Below, one piece after another: positions 1-10,395 of a stretch of 64,000 nt of DNA. Both the position numbers and the translations under genes were made by a program. Below the pieces are notes generated by a model. It was not told the origin of the DNA, did not search any database, and saw nothing but the letters and a program-made list of their open reading frames with translations. Numbering within the stretch: the stretch's first letter is position 1; each line of letters begins with the position of its first letter. The DNA comes from Stomorhina lunata (taxonomy: Eukaryota; Arthropoda; Insecta; Diptera; Rhiniidae): assembly GCA_933228675.1 (NCBI GenBank), contig OW121744.1:116769600-116833599 (forward strand). Direction: 5' to 3'.

Positions 1-971
1 TGGAGCTGGTTGTTAGTATTCATAATTTTTATTTCTATGAAATTTAATTTTTAAGTTTTTCCCCCTCAACATAATTTGTTTGTGAACTTTGTTTAAGCGT
101 TTGACCTTTTTTCTCCTGTTAAATTTATCTCTATATTTTCGCATGACATTTTTTTAAAAGTTCTAAAAATTTTTTGTGACCTTGATTTAATCTTCTGCAT
201 AAAATTTATTTTTTTTTATATTTTTTATTCAATTGATATTTAATTTTTTTCTATATCTTTTTTTTTGTCTGTTGGAATTGTTTGTCTTTCTGTGTTTTTG
301 AAGTTTTTTCTTTTTTATCATTTAAAAACGATTTAAATTTTTTTTCATTTGTTAAATGCAAATTGTATAATTGAGAATTTTCTTCTTCGAAATAAAAAAT
401 TAGCAAAATAAAATATTTTATTTATGGCTTTTTATGATTTATTTATGATAATTTTCTATAGAAAAAATCTTGATTTTAAAATTCAAACAATATGTTTGAC
501 TAAATACTTTATAAACTTAACTGAAATTCAATTTTTTTCTATTATAAAAAGTTTTTAAGATTTTTTTAATAGTGATTCAATGTACACAATAGTTGTTAAT
601 TAAATTATTAAAAATTTGTTTATTCTCTCTTTTTATATAAAAAATTTAAAATTTTATTAAATAAAAGTAATGGAAATGTTGAGAACTGAAAGCATGTAAA
701 TCGATTTAAACTTAATTCAAATTGTAGACAATTTTATTGTATACCTTTAGGAAGTTCTACATAATTTTGAACACCCTAAAAGTATACTATACAAATTTCT
801 ATGAAATTTAATTTTTAACTTAAATCGAGTGCGAAAAGATTTGAAACAAAACTAACTACAAAACTATTTGCTTTTCCATTGAAATATTTCCAGACTTTTA
901 CTTTATATTAAGATTAAATTTATTGTCATTTCAAAAATTATTAAGAAATTTTTCCTTTTTTCCTTCTTTAG
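1..971. other. aPKC intron, upstream end outside window
   Basis: AT-rich intronic sequence with T-runs and no coding signal. It ends in a pyrimidine-rich tract and acceptor AG at 970-971. I see no other feature. Confidence 0.7.
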
Positions 972-1022
972 TTTTTCCAAATGTTCCTGCAGCTCCGGGT
1001 TTATTGTGTGATGGCGAAGACC
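972..1022 (+). CDS. aPKC: aPKC exon: linker before the pseudosubstrate
   Basis: Encodes [16 protein letters not shown] plus one base of the next Arg codon. The acceptor is TTTAG at 967-971 and the donor CC|GTAAGT at 1022/1023. The first two bases complete a codon begun in an upstream exon. Confidence 0.93.
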
Positions 1023-4000
1023 GTAAGTAGCTCTCTCTCAGATATTCTTATTTTTGTTTGAATCTCATAATTTGCTTTGTTCCTAAACAACAGGCAGCAT
1101 TTATCGACGGGGTGCCAGAAGATGGCGCAAACTGTATAGGGTTAATGGTCATATATTCCAAGCTAAACGTTTTAATAGGGTAAGTGGTGAATTTAATTTT
1201 TAAATTAAATTAAACTATTTGTATAGTTTTCTATTGTTCTTTTGTAATTTTGATTTATTTTCATTTAGCGAGCATTTTGTGCTTATTGTCAAGATCGCAT
1301 CTGGGGTTTGGGACGTCAAGGTTTCAAGTGCATTCAGTGCAAATTGTTGGTACACAAAAAATGTCATAAATTGGTAAAGAAACCCTGTTCAAATGAAGAT
1401 GTCAAGCCATTGGCCAAGGGAGCTGAAGATGATTTCGCCGAACAACTACCACAAATGCCACCACCCATACCCGATTATCCACCTTTGCATCCGGGTGGCG
1501 ATGAGTCCTGCATTTCGGATCAAGAATATATGCCTTCGGCCTCAAGTGGCGGTGGTGTGGGAGCCCATATGGGTACACAAAAAGAAGAAATCGAAATGGG
1601 CTCTCAGCGTCAATTCTCATTGGATGATTTTGAATTGATACGTGTCATTGGACGCGGCAGTTATGCCAAGGTTTTAATGGTTGAACTCAAGAAAACCAGG
1701 CGCATTTACGCCATGAAAGTCATTAAGAAGGCCTTGGTAACGGATGACGAGGACATTGATTGGGTGCAAACGGAAAAACATGTTTTTGAAACAGCCTCAA
1801 ATCATCCATTTTTGGTGGGTTTACATTCGTGCTTCCAGACACCATCACGTCTCTTCTTTGTCATAGAATTTGTGCGTGGCGGTGATCTTATGTATCACAT
1901 GCAACGTCAACGACGTTTGCCCGAGGAGCATGCTCGCTTCTATGCGGCCGAAATAAGTTTAGCCTTGAACTTCTTGCATGAGAAGGGCATTATTTATCGT
2001 GATTTGAAATTGGACAATGTTCTTTTGGATCATGAGGGTCATATTAAACTAACCGATTATGGCATGTGCAAAGAGGGCATACGTCCCGGCGACACCACTT
2101 CTACATTCTGTGGTACACCCAATTATATAGCTCCTGAAATTCTAAGGGGCGAGGATTATGGTTTCTCTGTGGATTGGTGGGCTTTGGGAGTCTTGCTCTA
2201 TGAAATGTTGGCTGGACGCAGTCCTTTCGATATAGCAGGAGCTTCAGAAAATCCAGATCAGGTAATTGGAATAAATATATCGGGTTATCCATTTTGCGGT
2301 TTTAAAAGTGAACGTAAATAAGACACATAAAATATTTTCTTTCATGATATTTCTTTTTTATTATAAAGTTTGAACGTTGACATTTTGTATGAAACTCTAC
2401 ATCGAAATGTTGCAAGCATTGATTCTTTTAAAATAATTTTCAACCACTTTTTGACACATATGGGGCGGTATTTCAGTCATAACTTGACGAATGTTGTTTT
2501 TAAAATGCTCAAGACTTATAGGTTTATCTGCATAAGCACGGTCTTTCGCGTAGCCCCACAAAAAAGTAATGGTGTCAAATTGCAAGATCTTGGTGGTCAG
2601 TTGATATCACCACGACGAAAAATTATGCGGTCAGAAAATGTCTCTTGCAATAAAGCCATATTCGCTCGAATTGTGTGGCATGTGGCACCGTCTTGTTGAA
2701 ACCACATATTCTCCAAGTCGTATTCTTCAATAGCAGGCAAAAAAGAAGTCGGTTATCATATGACCATAACGCTTCGAATTCACAGAATCGACAAATTCGG
2801 ATCTTCGGCAACACTTTCACTTACACCAGCGATATTTTCAGCAGAACGAGCAAAACTATAATGCACAGGCCTTACAATATTTGTAACCGCTTCAGTCTCT
2901 TAAATCTCCTCTCCGATATGTGGCTGTTGCAGAATCACCATTTTTGTAGTATGTTTTGTTCACAGAGCATAAACTGTGTGATACTTAAGTGATCCATTTT
3001 CTTCAATGTCAGACTTTTAACTGAAAAGAAAAAAATTGGTTTAACAAATTAGTTTGACAGATGTCGAATTCCAGTCCTATACTTTTGAAACCACGAAATG
3101 GATATCCCTTTATTTTTAAATATTAAAATTTAAATTGATAAATACATTTCTTTCTTTTCCTTCTAAGAACACTGAGGATTATCTTTTCCAAGTGATTTTG
3201 GAGAAAACCATACGTATACCACGTTCTTTAAGTGTTAAAGCTGCTTCGGTTTTGAAAGGTTTCTTAAATAAAAATCCAGCCGATCGTTTGGGCTGTCATC
3301 GTGAGACCGCCTTTATGGACATTAAAAATCATCCCTTCTTTAAGGTTATCGATTGGGAAATGGTAAGTTAAATCGAAATTGTAAATTCTATATAATTTTG
3401 GTATTGATTTTCAACCTGAAATTTTGATGATTATATTTTTGTGATTTATTTCTGAACAACTAAAACCCGAATATTTGTTAAAAATTATTTTTATGATTTC
3501 AATATTATAATATTTTTTTTTTAATTAATGTTTAAATGCAAAAATATATCAAACAAATTGTATGAAACCCCTTAAAAAAAAAACAAATTTATAAGATTGC
3601 ACGTAAGGAAGTACCACCACCATATATACCCACATTCGATCCTGGCGATCCTTATATGACAACCAATTTTGACATTCAATTTACCAGAGAACCGGCTGAA
3701 TTGACGCCAGATGATCCGTAAGTTTATTTGTTTAGTTAATGTGTAAAAAAGAACAATTTTTTTTAATCTTTAACTACCCAATAAACAGTTTAAAAAGCTT
3801 CCTTTGATACGTAATTTTTAAGATTAATACAACTTTTAATGAATGTCTTTAAAAAAATATTAGGGTAACTCACGTCACTAACTTCAAATTTGCAAAGTGT
3901 GTGAAATTGCATCGATTTTGTTAATAACTATAATTTTATAAAGAGAAATTTGGTAAATGTGGAAGAGTTTAAACTACTCCATATTTTGCATAAATTGCAT

Positions 4001-5235
4001 TTTAACAATTTTGCACTTTTGATAGACTAGAGTTTGCTCTATGAATACTCTTATTAAGTTTAATGAAATTTTAGACTTACAGAATGAAATTAGCAAAGTT
4101 GGTTTTGCAATTATCATAAATTTAAAGAAACAAATTGGCAAATTTTACACATAATGCAAATTTTGCATTTTTGAAGTTTGTAACGTGAATACATTTATTA
4201 TGTTGAATGTTTATTTGTTTTAGATTTTTGAAATTCTTTTTTTTTTCTTAAATTTGAAATTGCTTTTTGAGAAGATAAAAATTAAAATTTTTAAATATTC
4301 AATTGAAATTCAAATCTCTTAATTTAACTGCTTTAAATCGTAAGACCAACATTTATATTTTGCATATCTCTACTATTTGAAAGGGAGCATGTTTGTAAAC
4401 CTTTCCTCTTTAACAACCTAATTAAGTTCTTGCTTACAAAAAAAAAAAAAAGAAAAAAAGAAATTAGAAAATTTATAGAATAATTTAAATGTATAATTCA
4501 AATCCACTTAAGAGGTCAACTACTTAATCAAATTAATGGTATGTTATATGGATCATAAATAGAAAAAAAGAAAATCTGAAATCATCTTCCTGGAACCCAA
4601 GTGCTTTCATCATAAAATTCTTTCCCAACTTAATATAAAATAATCATCAATTTTTCATTAAATATAATTATTTATATCAACTTTTATATGTTAAACAATT
4701 GAAAATTTTAATTTTCTTACCAAATTTTAAGAAATTTTGTTTATGATTTTATTAAAAATTTCATTCAATCATGCTTTACTTTCATGTTCATAAATAAAAA
4801 AATGAAACCAACTACAACTTAAAAAAAAAACCTATAGCTTGCCTATAAGCAAGTTACACCACCATTCAAGCCACGTTTAGATTCAGATCGTGATTTGGCC
4901 AATTTCCCACCTGAATTTACAGGCGAAGCTGTACAATTAACACCAGATGATGAGTAAGTTTTTAAAAGATTTTCTCAATTTCTTATTAAATAGTTTTGTA
5001 TTGTTATTTAAAAGATACTTATTAACTATTGTTATAAATTTGTTAATTGTTTTTTCCTAATGACATTTTTAATATTTTGTTAAATTTTCAATTTCTGCCT
5101 TAACTTTTTAATTATATTTATAATTTCTTTCCTTTTTTCAAATTTAGCCGTGTTATTGATAATATTGATCAATCGGAGTTTGAAGGTTTCGAATATGTTA
5201 ATCCATTGCTAATGTCTTTGGAAGACGAAGTTTGA
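972..5235 (+). CDS. aPKC: atypical protein kinase C (aPKC), 3' part of gene; 5' exons lie upstream of the window
   Basis: Serine/threonine kinase of the Par polarity complex (partners Par-6, Bazooka/Par-3, Lgl), acting at the apical cortex; this role is established for the family. Exons by splice consensus and continuous frame: 972-1022, 1094-1179, 1269-2261, 3168-3362, then 3596-3717 or 4838-4953, then 5148-5235. The protein shows, in order, a pseudosubstrate ([11 protein letters not shown], Ala at the acceptor site), one C1 zinc-finger domain, a full kinase domain (GRGSYAKV loop, AMK lysine, [11 protein letters not shown] in place of DFG as usual for aPKC, activation loop [14 protein letters not shown]), the turn motif LTPDD, and hydrophobic motif FEGFEY with Glu at the phosphosite, an aPKC hallmark. 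It ends in ...LEDEV, then TGA. The N-terminal PB1 domain must be encoded before position 1. Identity is certain; exon edges rest on consensus and phase. Confidence 0.97.
1094..1179 (+). CDS. aPKC: aPKC exon: pseudosubstrate and start of C1 domain
   Basis: Encodes (R)[14 protein letters not shown], then [13 protein letters not shown]. The basic stretch with Ala at the phosphoacceptor position is the autoinhibitory pseudosubstrate. The His of NGH is the first zinc ligand of the C1 domain. Introns on either side are 71 and 89 nt. Confidence 0.95.
1269..2261 (+). CDS. aPKC: aPKC exon: rest of C1 domain and most of the kinase domain
   Basis: 331 codons starting [15 protein letters not shown]. The C1 ligands follow the H-X12-C-X2-C-X13-C-X2-C-X4-H-X2-C-X7-C pattern, ending near HKLVKKPC. 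A low-complexity acidic/proline linker follows ([22 protein letters not shown]). The kinase begins at [15 protein letters not shown] and runs through the catalytic loop, activation loop and [17 protein letters not shown] to ENPDQ. The donor is CAG|GTAATT at 2261/2262. If the intron is not removed the frame runs only to 2321, so the retained form is not meaningful. Confidence 0.97.
2400..2965 (-). mobile_element. decayed Tc1/mariner-superfamily transposase in aPKC intron
   Basis: Read on the minus strand from about 2965 down, broken frames give [40 protein letters not shown], then [19 protein letters not shown] (second catalytic Asp), a GDIN stop PPRSC segment, and [15 protein letters not shown] with [20 protein letters not shown]. 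These are characteristic blocks of insect mariner-like transposases. The part between the N-terminal third and the catalytic core is deleted, and there are several stops and frameshifts. It is a fossil inside the 906-nt intron 2262-3167; terminal inverted repeats were not located. Confidence 0.8.
3168..3362 (+). CDS. aPKC: aPKC exon: C-terminal kinase lobe
   Basis: 65 codons, phase 0 at both ends: [19 protein letters not shown] ... [15 protein letters not shown] ... [11 protein letters not shown]. This is the end of the kinase domain just before the AGC C-tail. The acceptor is TTCTAAG|AAC and the donor ATG|GTAAGT. Confidence 0.96.
3596..3717 (+). CDS. aPKC: aPKC alternative C-tail exon A (mutually exclusive with 4838-4953)
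   Basis: 122 nt, starts in phase 0 and ends two bases into a codon. It encodes [40 protein letters not shown]. It aligns block for block with exon B: K-x-V-x-P-P-[YF]-x-P, then [IE]-F-T-x-E, then the turn motif LTPDD. The donor is CC|GTAAGT; the acceptor (ATAAG) has a poor pyrimidine tract. Confidence 0.85.
3718..4837. other. aPKC intron between the two alternative exons
   Basis: AT-rich, with an A-run at 4438-4455 and loosely repeated TTTTGCA-type words at 3880-4180. No coding signal and no transposase found. Confidence 0.6.
4838..4953 (+). CDS. aPKC: aPKC alternative C-tail exon B
   Basis: 116 nt, phase 0 in and two bases out, the same as exon A. It encodes [38 protein letters not shown]. 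This is the version resembling the Drosophila C-tail as I know it. Acceptor CTATAG|CTT (an alternative AG four codons on would also keep frame); donor GA|GTAAGT. Confidence 0.92.
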
Positions 5236-5274
5236 CATCACGAGTTTTGTGACTTACATCCCTATAATATGCGT
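5148..5274 (+). CDS. aPKC: aPKC exon: hydrophobic motif and annotated stop, with in-frame continuation
   Basis: Completes the split codon and encodes [28 protein letters not shown], then TGA at 5233-5235. After the stop the same frame is open for 13 more codons (HHEFCDLHPYNMR) to a strong donor CGT|GTAAGT at 5274/5275. The base after the stop is C, giving the UGA-C context known to be leaky in flies. The coding part under normal termination ends at 5235. Confidence 0.9.
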
Positions 5275-6359
5275 GTAAGTATTACATAAATTTACAAATT
5301 AAGTTACAGTCTATATTAAGAGTTTTAGTTTAAAAGTTTAGTTGTGTTTTACGGTTCTAGTTTTACTACACATTCCTAGGTTTAGTACATAGTTGTTATT
5401 CCCTATAGTAGTTCACAATTTCTGTTTTAGCTTAATATTGTAGTTTGCACTTGTAATTCCCAGCTCAAGTTTACAGTTTAGTTCACTGGTTTAATTGACA
5501 GTTTTAGTCCAATGTTCACATTTGCTGTTTACAGTTTTAGTTCAGATATCTAGATCACATTTCTGGGATATTTTTTATACCCTCCACTATAGGTGGAAAG
5601 GGTATTATAAGTTTGTGCTGCTGTATGAAACGCATAGAAATATTGGTCTTAGACCCGCCTTTAGACCGACTTTCTTGTTTAGATTACAGTTATTTTTCAG
5701 AGCTTAGTTTCAGCAACGACTCTATTATATAAAGATGTTGCACTTCCATACATTGATTTGCCGTATGGTCTTTTTGATAAGTCCCATAAAAAAGTGAGTA
5801 TACCGCTTTTGCTCTAATTCGGAAACAACTATTGGAGACGATTGTCCAATGAGAAAGAGCTAAGGCAAACACACGTACTTATGAAATGTATGTTTGTTTG
5901 TGCGTTTATGTGTTTTTCATTGTTCTTTATCCACTTAAATTTCACATTTGACAGAAAAAAATGTATGTAGTGCAATATCTATATTATATTGTCCCTGACG
6001 GAAGGTATGGTCATTACAACAAACTTTGGTACAGATTCAAACTGACAAAATAATGGTTTAATTTAATCTAAATACAGTTAAGTTAAAGGCTGTGAGAGGC
6101 TTAAACTCAAGAGTTTGGTCCTATGGAAGGTATCCAACAACCTAGTTTGACTGAATTCAAAAGACATGGTTACAAGCTTTGCATGGACATTCAGAGGGTA
6201 TAAAAATCGGTTTTTGATGTATAAAACAATCTGTATCTCGTTTAGTTTACGAGAAAAAGGCATTTAAAGATTTTCATGCAAATGTTGAAACAAATCGATT
6301 TTAGATTAATTTTTTTTTTGTTTTAAAATATTTTTTAATTTTTAAAAAGTAAATTTTTT
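5275..6359. other. start of the last aPKC intron: dispersed-repeat fragments
   Basis: About 5570-5670 holds a fragment starting with ATACCCTCCACTATAGG, GTGGAAAGGGTATTATAAG that recurs at 13050. About 5690-5875 holds, in minus orientation, a repeat found again at 10970-11135. The rest is AT-rich and unremarkable. Confidence 0.65.
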
Positions 6360-7575
6360 AAAAATTTTCTTTAAATAGTCAGTTTTCGAAAAATTTTTTA
6401 TAAATAGTAAATGTTCGAAAAATTTCCTATAAATAATAAATTTTCTAAAAATTTCCTATAAATTGTAAATTTTCCAAAAAATTTCCTATAAATCAATTTT
6501 CGAAAATTTTCTAAAAATAGTAAATTTTCTAAAAATATTCAATTTTCGAAAAATTTCCTATAAATGTCAATTTTCGAAAAATATCCTATAAATATACAGT
6601 AAATTTTCTAAAGATTTCCTATAAATTTTCGAAAAGTTTCCTATAAATAGTCAATCTTTGAAAATTTTCCTATAAATAGTCAATTTTTAAATATTTTTCT
6701 AAAAATATTAAATTTTCGAAAAATTTCCTATAAATAGTCAATTTTCGAAAAATTTCCTATAAATATTCAATATTTGAAAAATTTCATATAAATATTCAAT
6801 TTTCCAAAAATGTAATATAAATAGTAAATTTTCGAAAAATTTTCTTATAAATAGTAAATTTTCGAAAAATTTTCCTATAAATAGTCAATTTTCGAAAAAT
6901 TTCCTATAAATAGTCAATTTTCGAAAAATTTCCTATAAATAGTCAATTTTCGAAAAATTTCCTATAAACAGTCAATTTTCGAAAAATTTTCTATAAATAT
7001 AAAATTTTCGAAAAATTTCCTATAAATATTCAATTTTCGAAAAATTTTTTATAAATATTCAATTTTTGAAAAATTTCCTATAAATAGTCAATTTTCGAAA
7101 AATTTCCTACAAATAGTCAATTTTCGAAAAATTTTCTATAAATATTCAATTTTCCAAAAATGTAATATAAATAGTAAATTTTTGAAAAATTTCCTATAAA
7201 TAGTCAATTTTAGAAAAATTTTCCTATAAATAGTCAATTTTCGAAAAATTTCCTATAAATAGTCAATTTTCGAAAAATTGCCTGTAAATAGTCAATTTTC
7301 GAAAAATTTCCTATAAATAGTCAATTTTCGAAAAATATTCTATAAATATTCAATTTTCGAAAAATTTCCTATAAATCTTCAATTTTCGGAAAATTATCTA
7401 TAAATATTCAATTTTCGAAAAAATTCCTATAAATAGTCAATTTTCGAAAAATTTCCTATAAATAGTCAATTTTCGAAAAATTTCCTATATATAGTCAATT
7501 TGCGAAAAATTTCCTATAAATAGTCAACTTTCGAAAAATTTCCTATAAATAGTTAATTTTCGAAAAATTTCCTTT
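6360..7575. repeat. 29-bp tandem array in aPKC intron
   Basis: Roughly forty copies of a 29-bp unit made of GTCAATTTTCGAAAAATTT followed by CCTATAAATA. Copies at 6870-6990 and 7420-7560 are nearly identical while the left edge is degenerate. The TTTTCGAAAA core is palindromic. Length and composition resemble the large 29-bp array at 16965-22318, though the unit differs. Confidence 0.95.
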
Positions 7576-7709
7576 TGGAAAAATTTTATCATATAGAATT
7601 AAAATGTCTTTATCATAGCTTAAGGTTAAATAAAATTCTTATCTTCATTATTTTTAAATGAAATGAATTTTCAAATTTATTTTATTAATTTTCCCTATTT
7701 TATTTTTAG

Positions 7710-8075
7710 CTTTATGGCGAAGATTCCAGTGACTATGATTCAGTTGCTGATGATTTAAGTTTATTACGTTTAAATGCTCCTAATAATAATTTAATTACAC
7801 ATTTAAATAATTATAATACTAATAATGATCAACAACAGCATCAACCACAACAACAACAATTACATCAACATCATCATTTACTACATCATGATCAATTACA
7901 ACAACATACGCATGATCCTCAGCAGCAGCAACAATATCAAGATCATCAACAACATCAACAGCATCAACAACAGCAACAACAACATTCACATAATAATGGT
8001 AACAATAATAATACACATAATCCAAACAATAATAAAAGTTTATTACAGCACATGTTTTGCCTTCCATTAAATTAA
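7710..8075 (+). CDS. aPKC: last aPKC exon: candidate readthrough tail rich in Gln/His/Asn
   Basis: Acceptor TATTTTTAG|CTT at 7709/7710. In the frame continuing from aPKC past its UGA, this exon is open for 121 codons to TAA at 8073-8075. It begins with an acidic, non-repetitive block, LYGEDSSDYDSVADDLSLL, then CAA/CAG/CAT/AAT codons (opa-type repeat), and ends HMFCLPLN. With normal termination it is 3' UTR. With readthrough it adds 13 + 121 residues plus the residue inserted at the stop. Splicing straight from either C-tail exon gives only a short peptide ending in a stop, so the 5148-5274 exon is the natural partner. Coding status is an inference. Confidence 0.55.
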   Translation, partial: LYGEDSSDYDSVADDLSLLRLNAPNNNLITHLNNYNTNNDQQQHQPQQQQLHQHHHLLHHDQLQQHTHDPQQQQQYQDHQQHQQHQQQQQQHSHNNGNNNNTHNPNNNKSLLQHMFCLPLN

Positions 8076-8660
8076 TCTAAAATCGTAACGAACAGACAGA
8101 AAATAATTCTATATATTAGCAACAACAACAAAAAAAAACAACAACAACAAACAACTATAACTAATTAGTTTAGGATCTATATTCATATACAAAAAAAATA
8201 TATATATATAAAATAACAAAAAAAAGGACATTATTAGCCTAGAACTACTACTAATACTACAACTATAAAGAACAACCACAACCACATTTTACATATAGTA
8301 TTTCCACTACAACAACAAATTGCAACCGAAATAAAAATTTCATTTATTCATTATCATCTTAAATGTAAGAGGAAGGAAGGACAGGACGACACTTTTATTG
8401 CAAAACAAAAAAGATAAATCAACATTTACAATTAATATTAAAATAAATGAGAAAAAATACGAAAAAGCAAGAAAAAAAATCAAGAATTATAATAAAAACG
8501 TTAACGTAAAAGACATGTATGTACACATTTTTCTATTCCACAACAACGCATTAACTCTTAAGGATTACATATAGATTCGTTTACATTAATACAACAACAG
8601 CAACAAAAACAAGATTAAATGATGCATAATAAGCCTTAACATTAAGGAAAGAAAACAATT
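8076..8660 (+). other. probable aPKC 3' UTR
   Basis: CAA- and AAC-rich A-heavy sequence typical of fly 3' UTRs. AATAAA candidates lie at 8330, 8442 and 8491. The real cleavage site cannot be told from the sequence. Confidence 0.5.
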
Positions 8661-9120
8661 TTACCAGTTTTGAAACATTAAGGGTATTCTCGTTAGCAAA
8701 TTTTAGCTTTGCAAAAGTATAAAATTCGTCTCTATTTTACAATTTTCTTTTGGAAATAGCTTGTATTTCTTCTAAAAATTTATTCGAAATTATTTTGGTG
8801 TATTCTTTTTTGTATTAAAGTTTACATAGCTTTTTTTGTTCTTTTGCAAGACAAATTTAACTGACGTCAATGCCCTTATTAAAAAATATAGTTTGTGATT
8901 AGTAATATGTATTTGACAAGAGTTTTTGGTATGCAAAGTAACGAGAATTTTTGAAAATATTTTCAAATTCACAAATGTCTTTCTTGAAACCATTTCTGTA
9001 GTTTCTTTCCGCTTCAAAATGGTTTTAGCTTCAATAGATTACGAAAAAACTTTAACGGCTCTAAAACATTACCAAATATTAATTGAAATCAGTAGCTCTT
9101 TGTTTCTACAATAACACGGT
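8661..9120. other. intergenic, nothing recognised
   Basis: AT-rich. Short open frames on both strands show no family resemblance. Confidence 0.5.
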
Positions 9121-9124
9121 TTAA

Positions 9125-9362
9125 CCCTGCTACTATGTTAGAGAAAAATATACATGTTATGTTCGGGTCATATTTTGACCCCAAATTTTTTTTATTATTT
9201 TTATACATTTGAAAAATATTTTTAAGGCTTGTGATCAATGCAATATGTCGTCTTCAGAGTAATTGTGTGTCGGTATGATGGACTAATAGGTTTTTTTTTG
9301 CAAGTTATAGACTCAGTAAATACAATTTGGGTCTTCAAAAGACCCCTAACGTTGTAACTGGG
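9125..9362. mobile_element. piggyBac-type MITE with TTAA target duplications
   Basis: A 238-bp element flanked by TTAA at 9121-9124 and 9363-9366. Terminal inverted repeats CCCTGCTACTATGTTAG and (reverse complement of the right end) CCCAGTTACAACGTTAG match at 13 of 17 positions. Subterminal palindromes GGGTCATATTTTGACCCC and GGGTCTTCAAAAGACCCC lie inside. There is no transposase, so it would be non-autonomous. Confidence 0.85.
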
Positions 9363-9499
9363 TTAATTGAAAAAAAAATTTTCAAATATTTCATTCTGAA
9401 AAAAAATTTTTCTATAGAAGCAAACTAAGAAATACATTCCACTTTTGAATGTAATTGAGTTCTGTGATATGGCTGATAACTTTGGTTCAATTCTGTTCT

Positions 9500-10395
9500 T
9501 TATCCTACTCTATTTCTTATCTTTATAAACGAGCTTCCACGTCAAACTTCCAATCCTATATACTCATTTGCAGATGATAGTAACATTTGCCATTTATATT
9601 CTTTCAATCGTAGACCAAGCCTTTAAGAGGTTGGCTCTTTAAGACAAAACATGAATGAATCATTAAACCGCGTTTTAGAAACAATTTCAGATTGGGGTCG
9701 TGCGAATAAGGTTGATTTTATTACTTCATCTGTATTAATGGGCGGTGTAAATATTGATGAATCAGATGCTCATGATGTTCTGAGCTTGAGAACTCAATGT
9801 GACGTCCGTTGCACAAAGCACATTTTTCAAGTGTTTAAAGAAGCATTCAAGTGCCTCGGTTTTCTAAAACTGTGAAAGAGATACTCTATTTCATCTGATC
9901 TCGGTTTTATTTACACCACCTATATACGAACGAAAATGGAATACAACTCTCATATATAGGCCGGTGATTCAAAGTCTATTTTGGAGCTTATCGACAGAGT
10001 GCAGGAGAGAGCAAAAGTGCTCCTCGTTGACAGTCGGATATCTAACCCTATTGATCCACTGGATTACCGCTGCAATGTGGGCTGCTTCACACTGTTCTAT
10101 CGTTACTACTTTGGAATGTGCTCTAACGAAATGAGGGAACTCGTGCCCGATACTTGAACTTGCTTACTCAATGCACGTCTATCTGCTAGAGCACATTCCT
10201 TCATAGTCGGTGGCCATTAGACAGAACAACACACTACAGAGAAAATTAATTTTTTAGCCGCACAGTTCATATATGGAATTTGCTTCCCGCAGAAGTTTTC
10301 TTAGTTAGTTGCAATATAGAGAAGTTCAAATTCAAATGTTCACAAACACTTCCCCCTATTCCCCTCCTATAACCCAATTTCATATTTCCAAGACA
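9500..10395 (+). pseudogene. LINE (non-LTR retrotransposon) reverse transcriptase fossil
   Basis: Broken frames read INELPRQTSNPIYSFADDS (the F/YADD catalytic box), MNESLNRVLETISDWGRANK, then YTTYIRTKMEYNSHI, DRVQERAKVLL, LFYRYYFGMCSNEMRELVPD. This order is the palm-to-thumb region of jockey/CR1-like reverse transcriptases of flies. Stops and frameshifts are frequent, and the 5' half of the ORF and the endonuclease are missing. The 3' end may be near the low-complexity C-rich stretch at about 10350. Confidence 0.85.

Noticed and set aside
3596..4953. aPKC isoform containing both alternative exons
   Set aside because: 122 + 116 nt shifts the frame and meets TAG inside the second exon.
5229..7710. 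Splicing from GAA|GTTTGA just before the aPKC stop to the last exon
   Set aside because: Would be in frame and avoid readthrough, but GTTTGA is a poor donor compared with GTAAGT at 5275; kept only as an alternative to test.
7819..8070. Open frames on both strands overlapping the last aPKC exon
   Set aside because: Shadows of the CAX-type repeat in other phases; only the frame continuous with aPKC has a non-repetitive start block.
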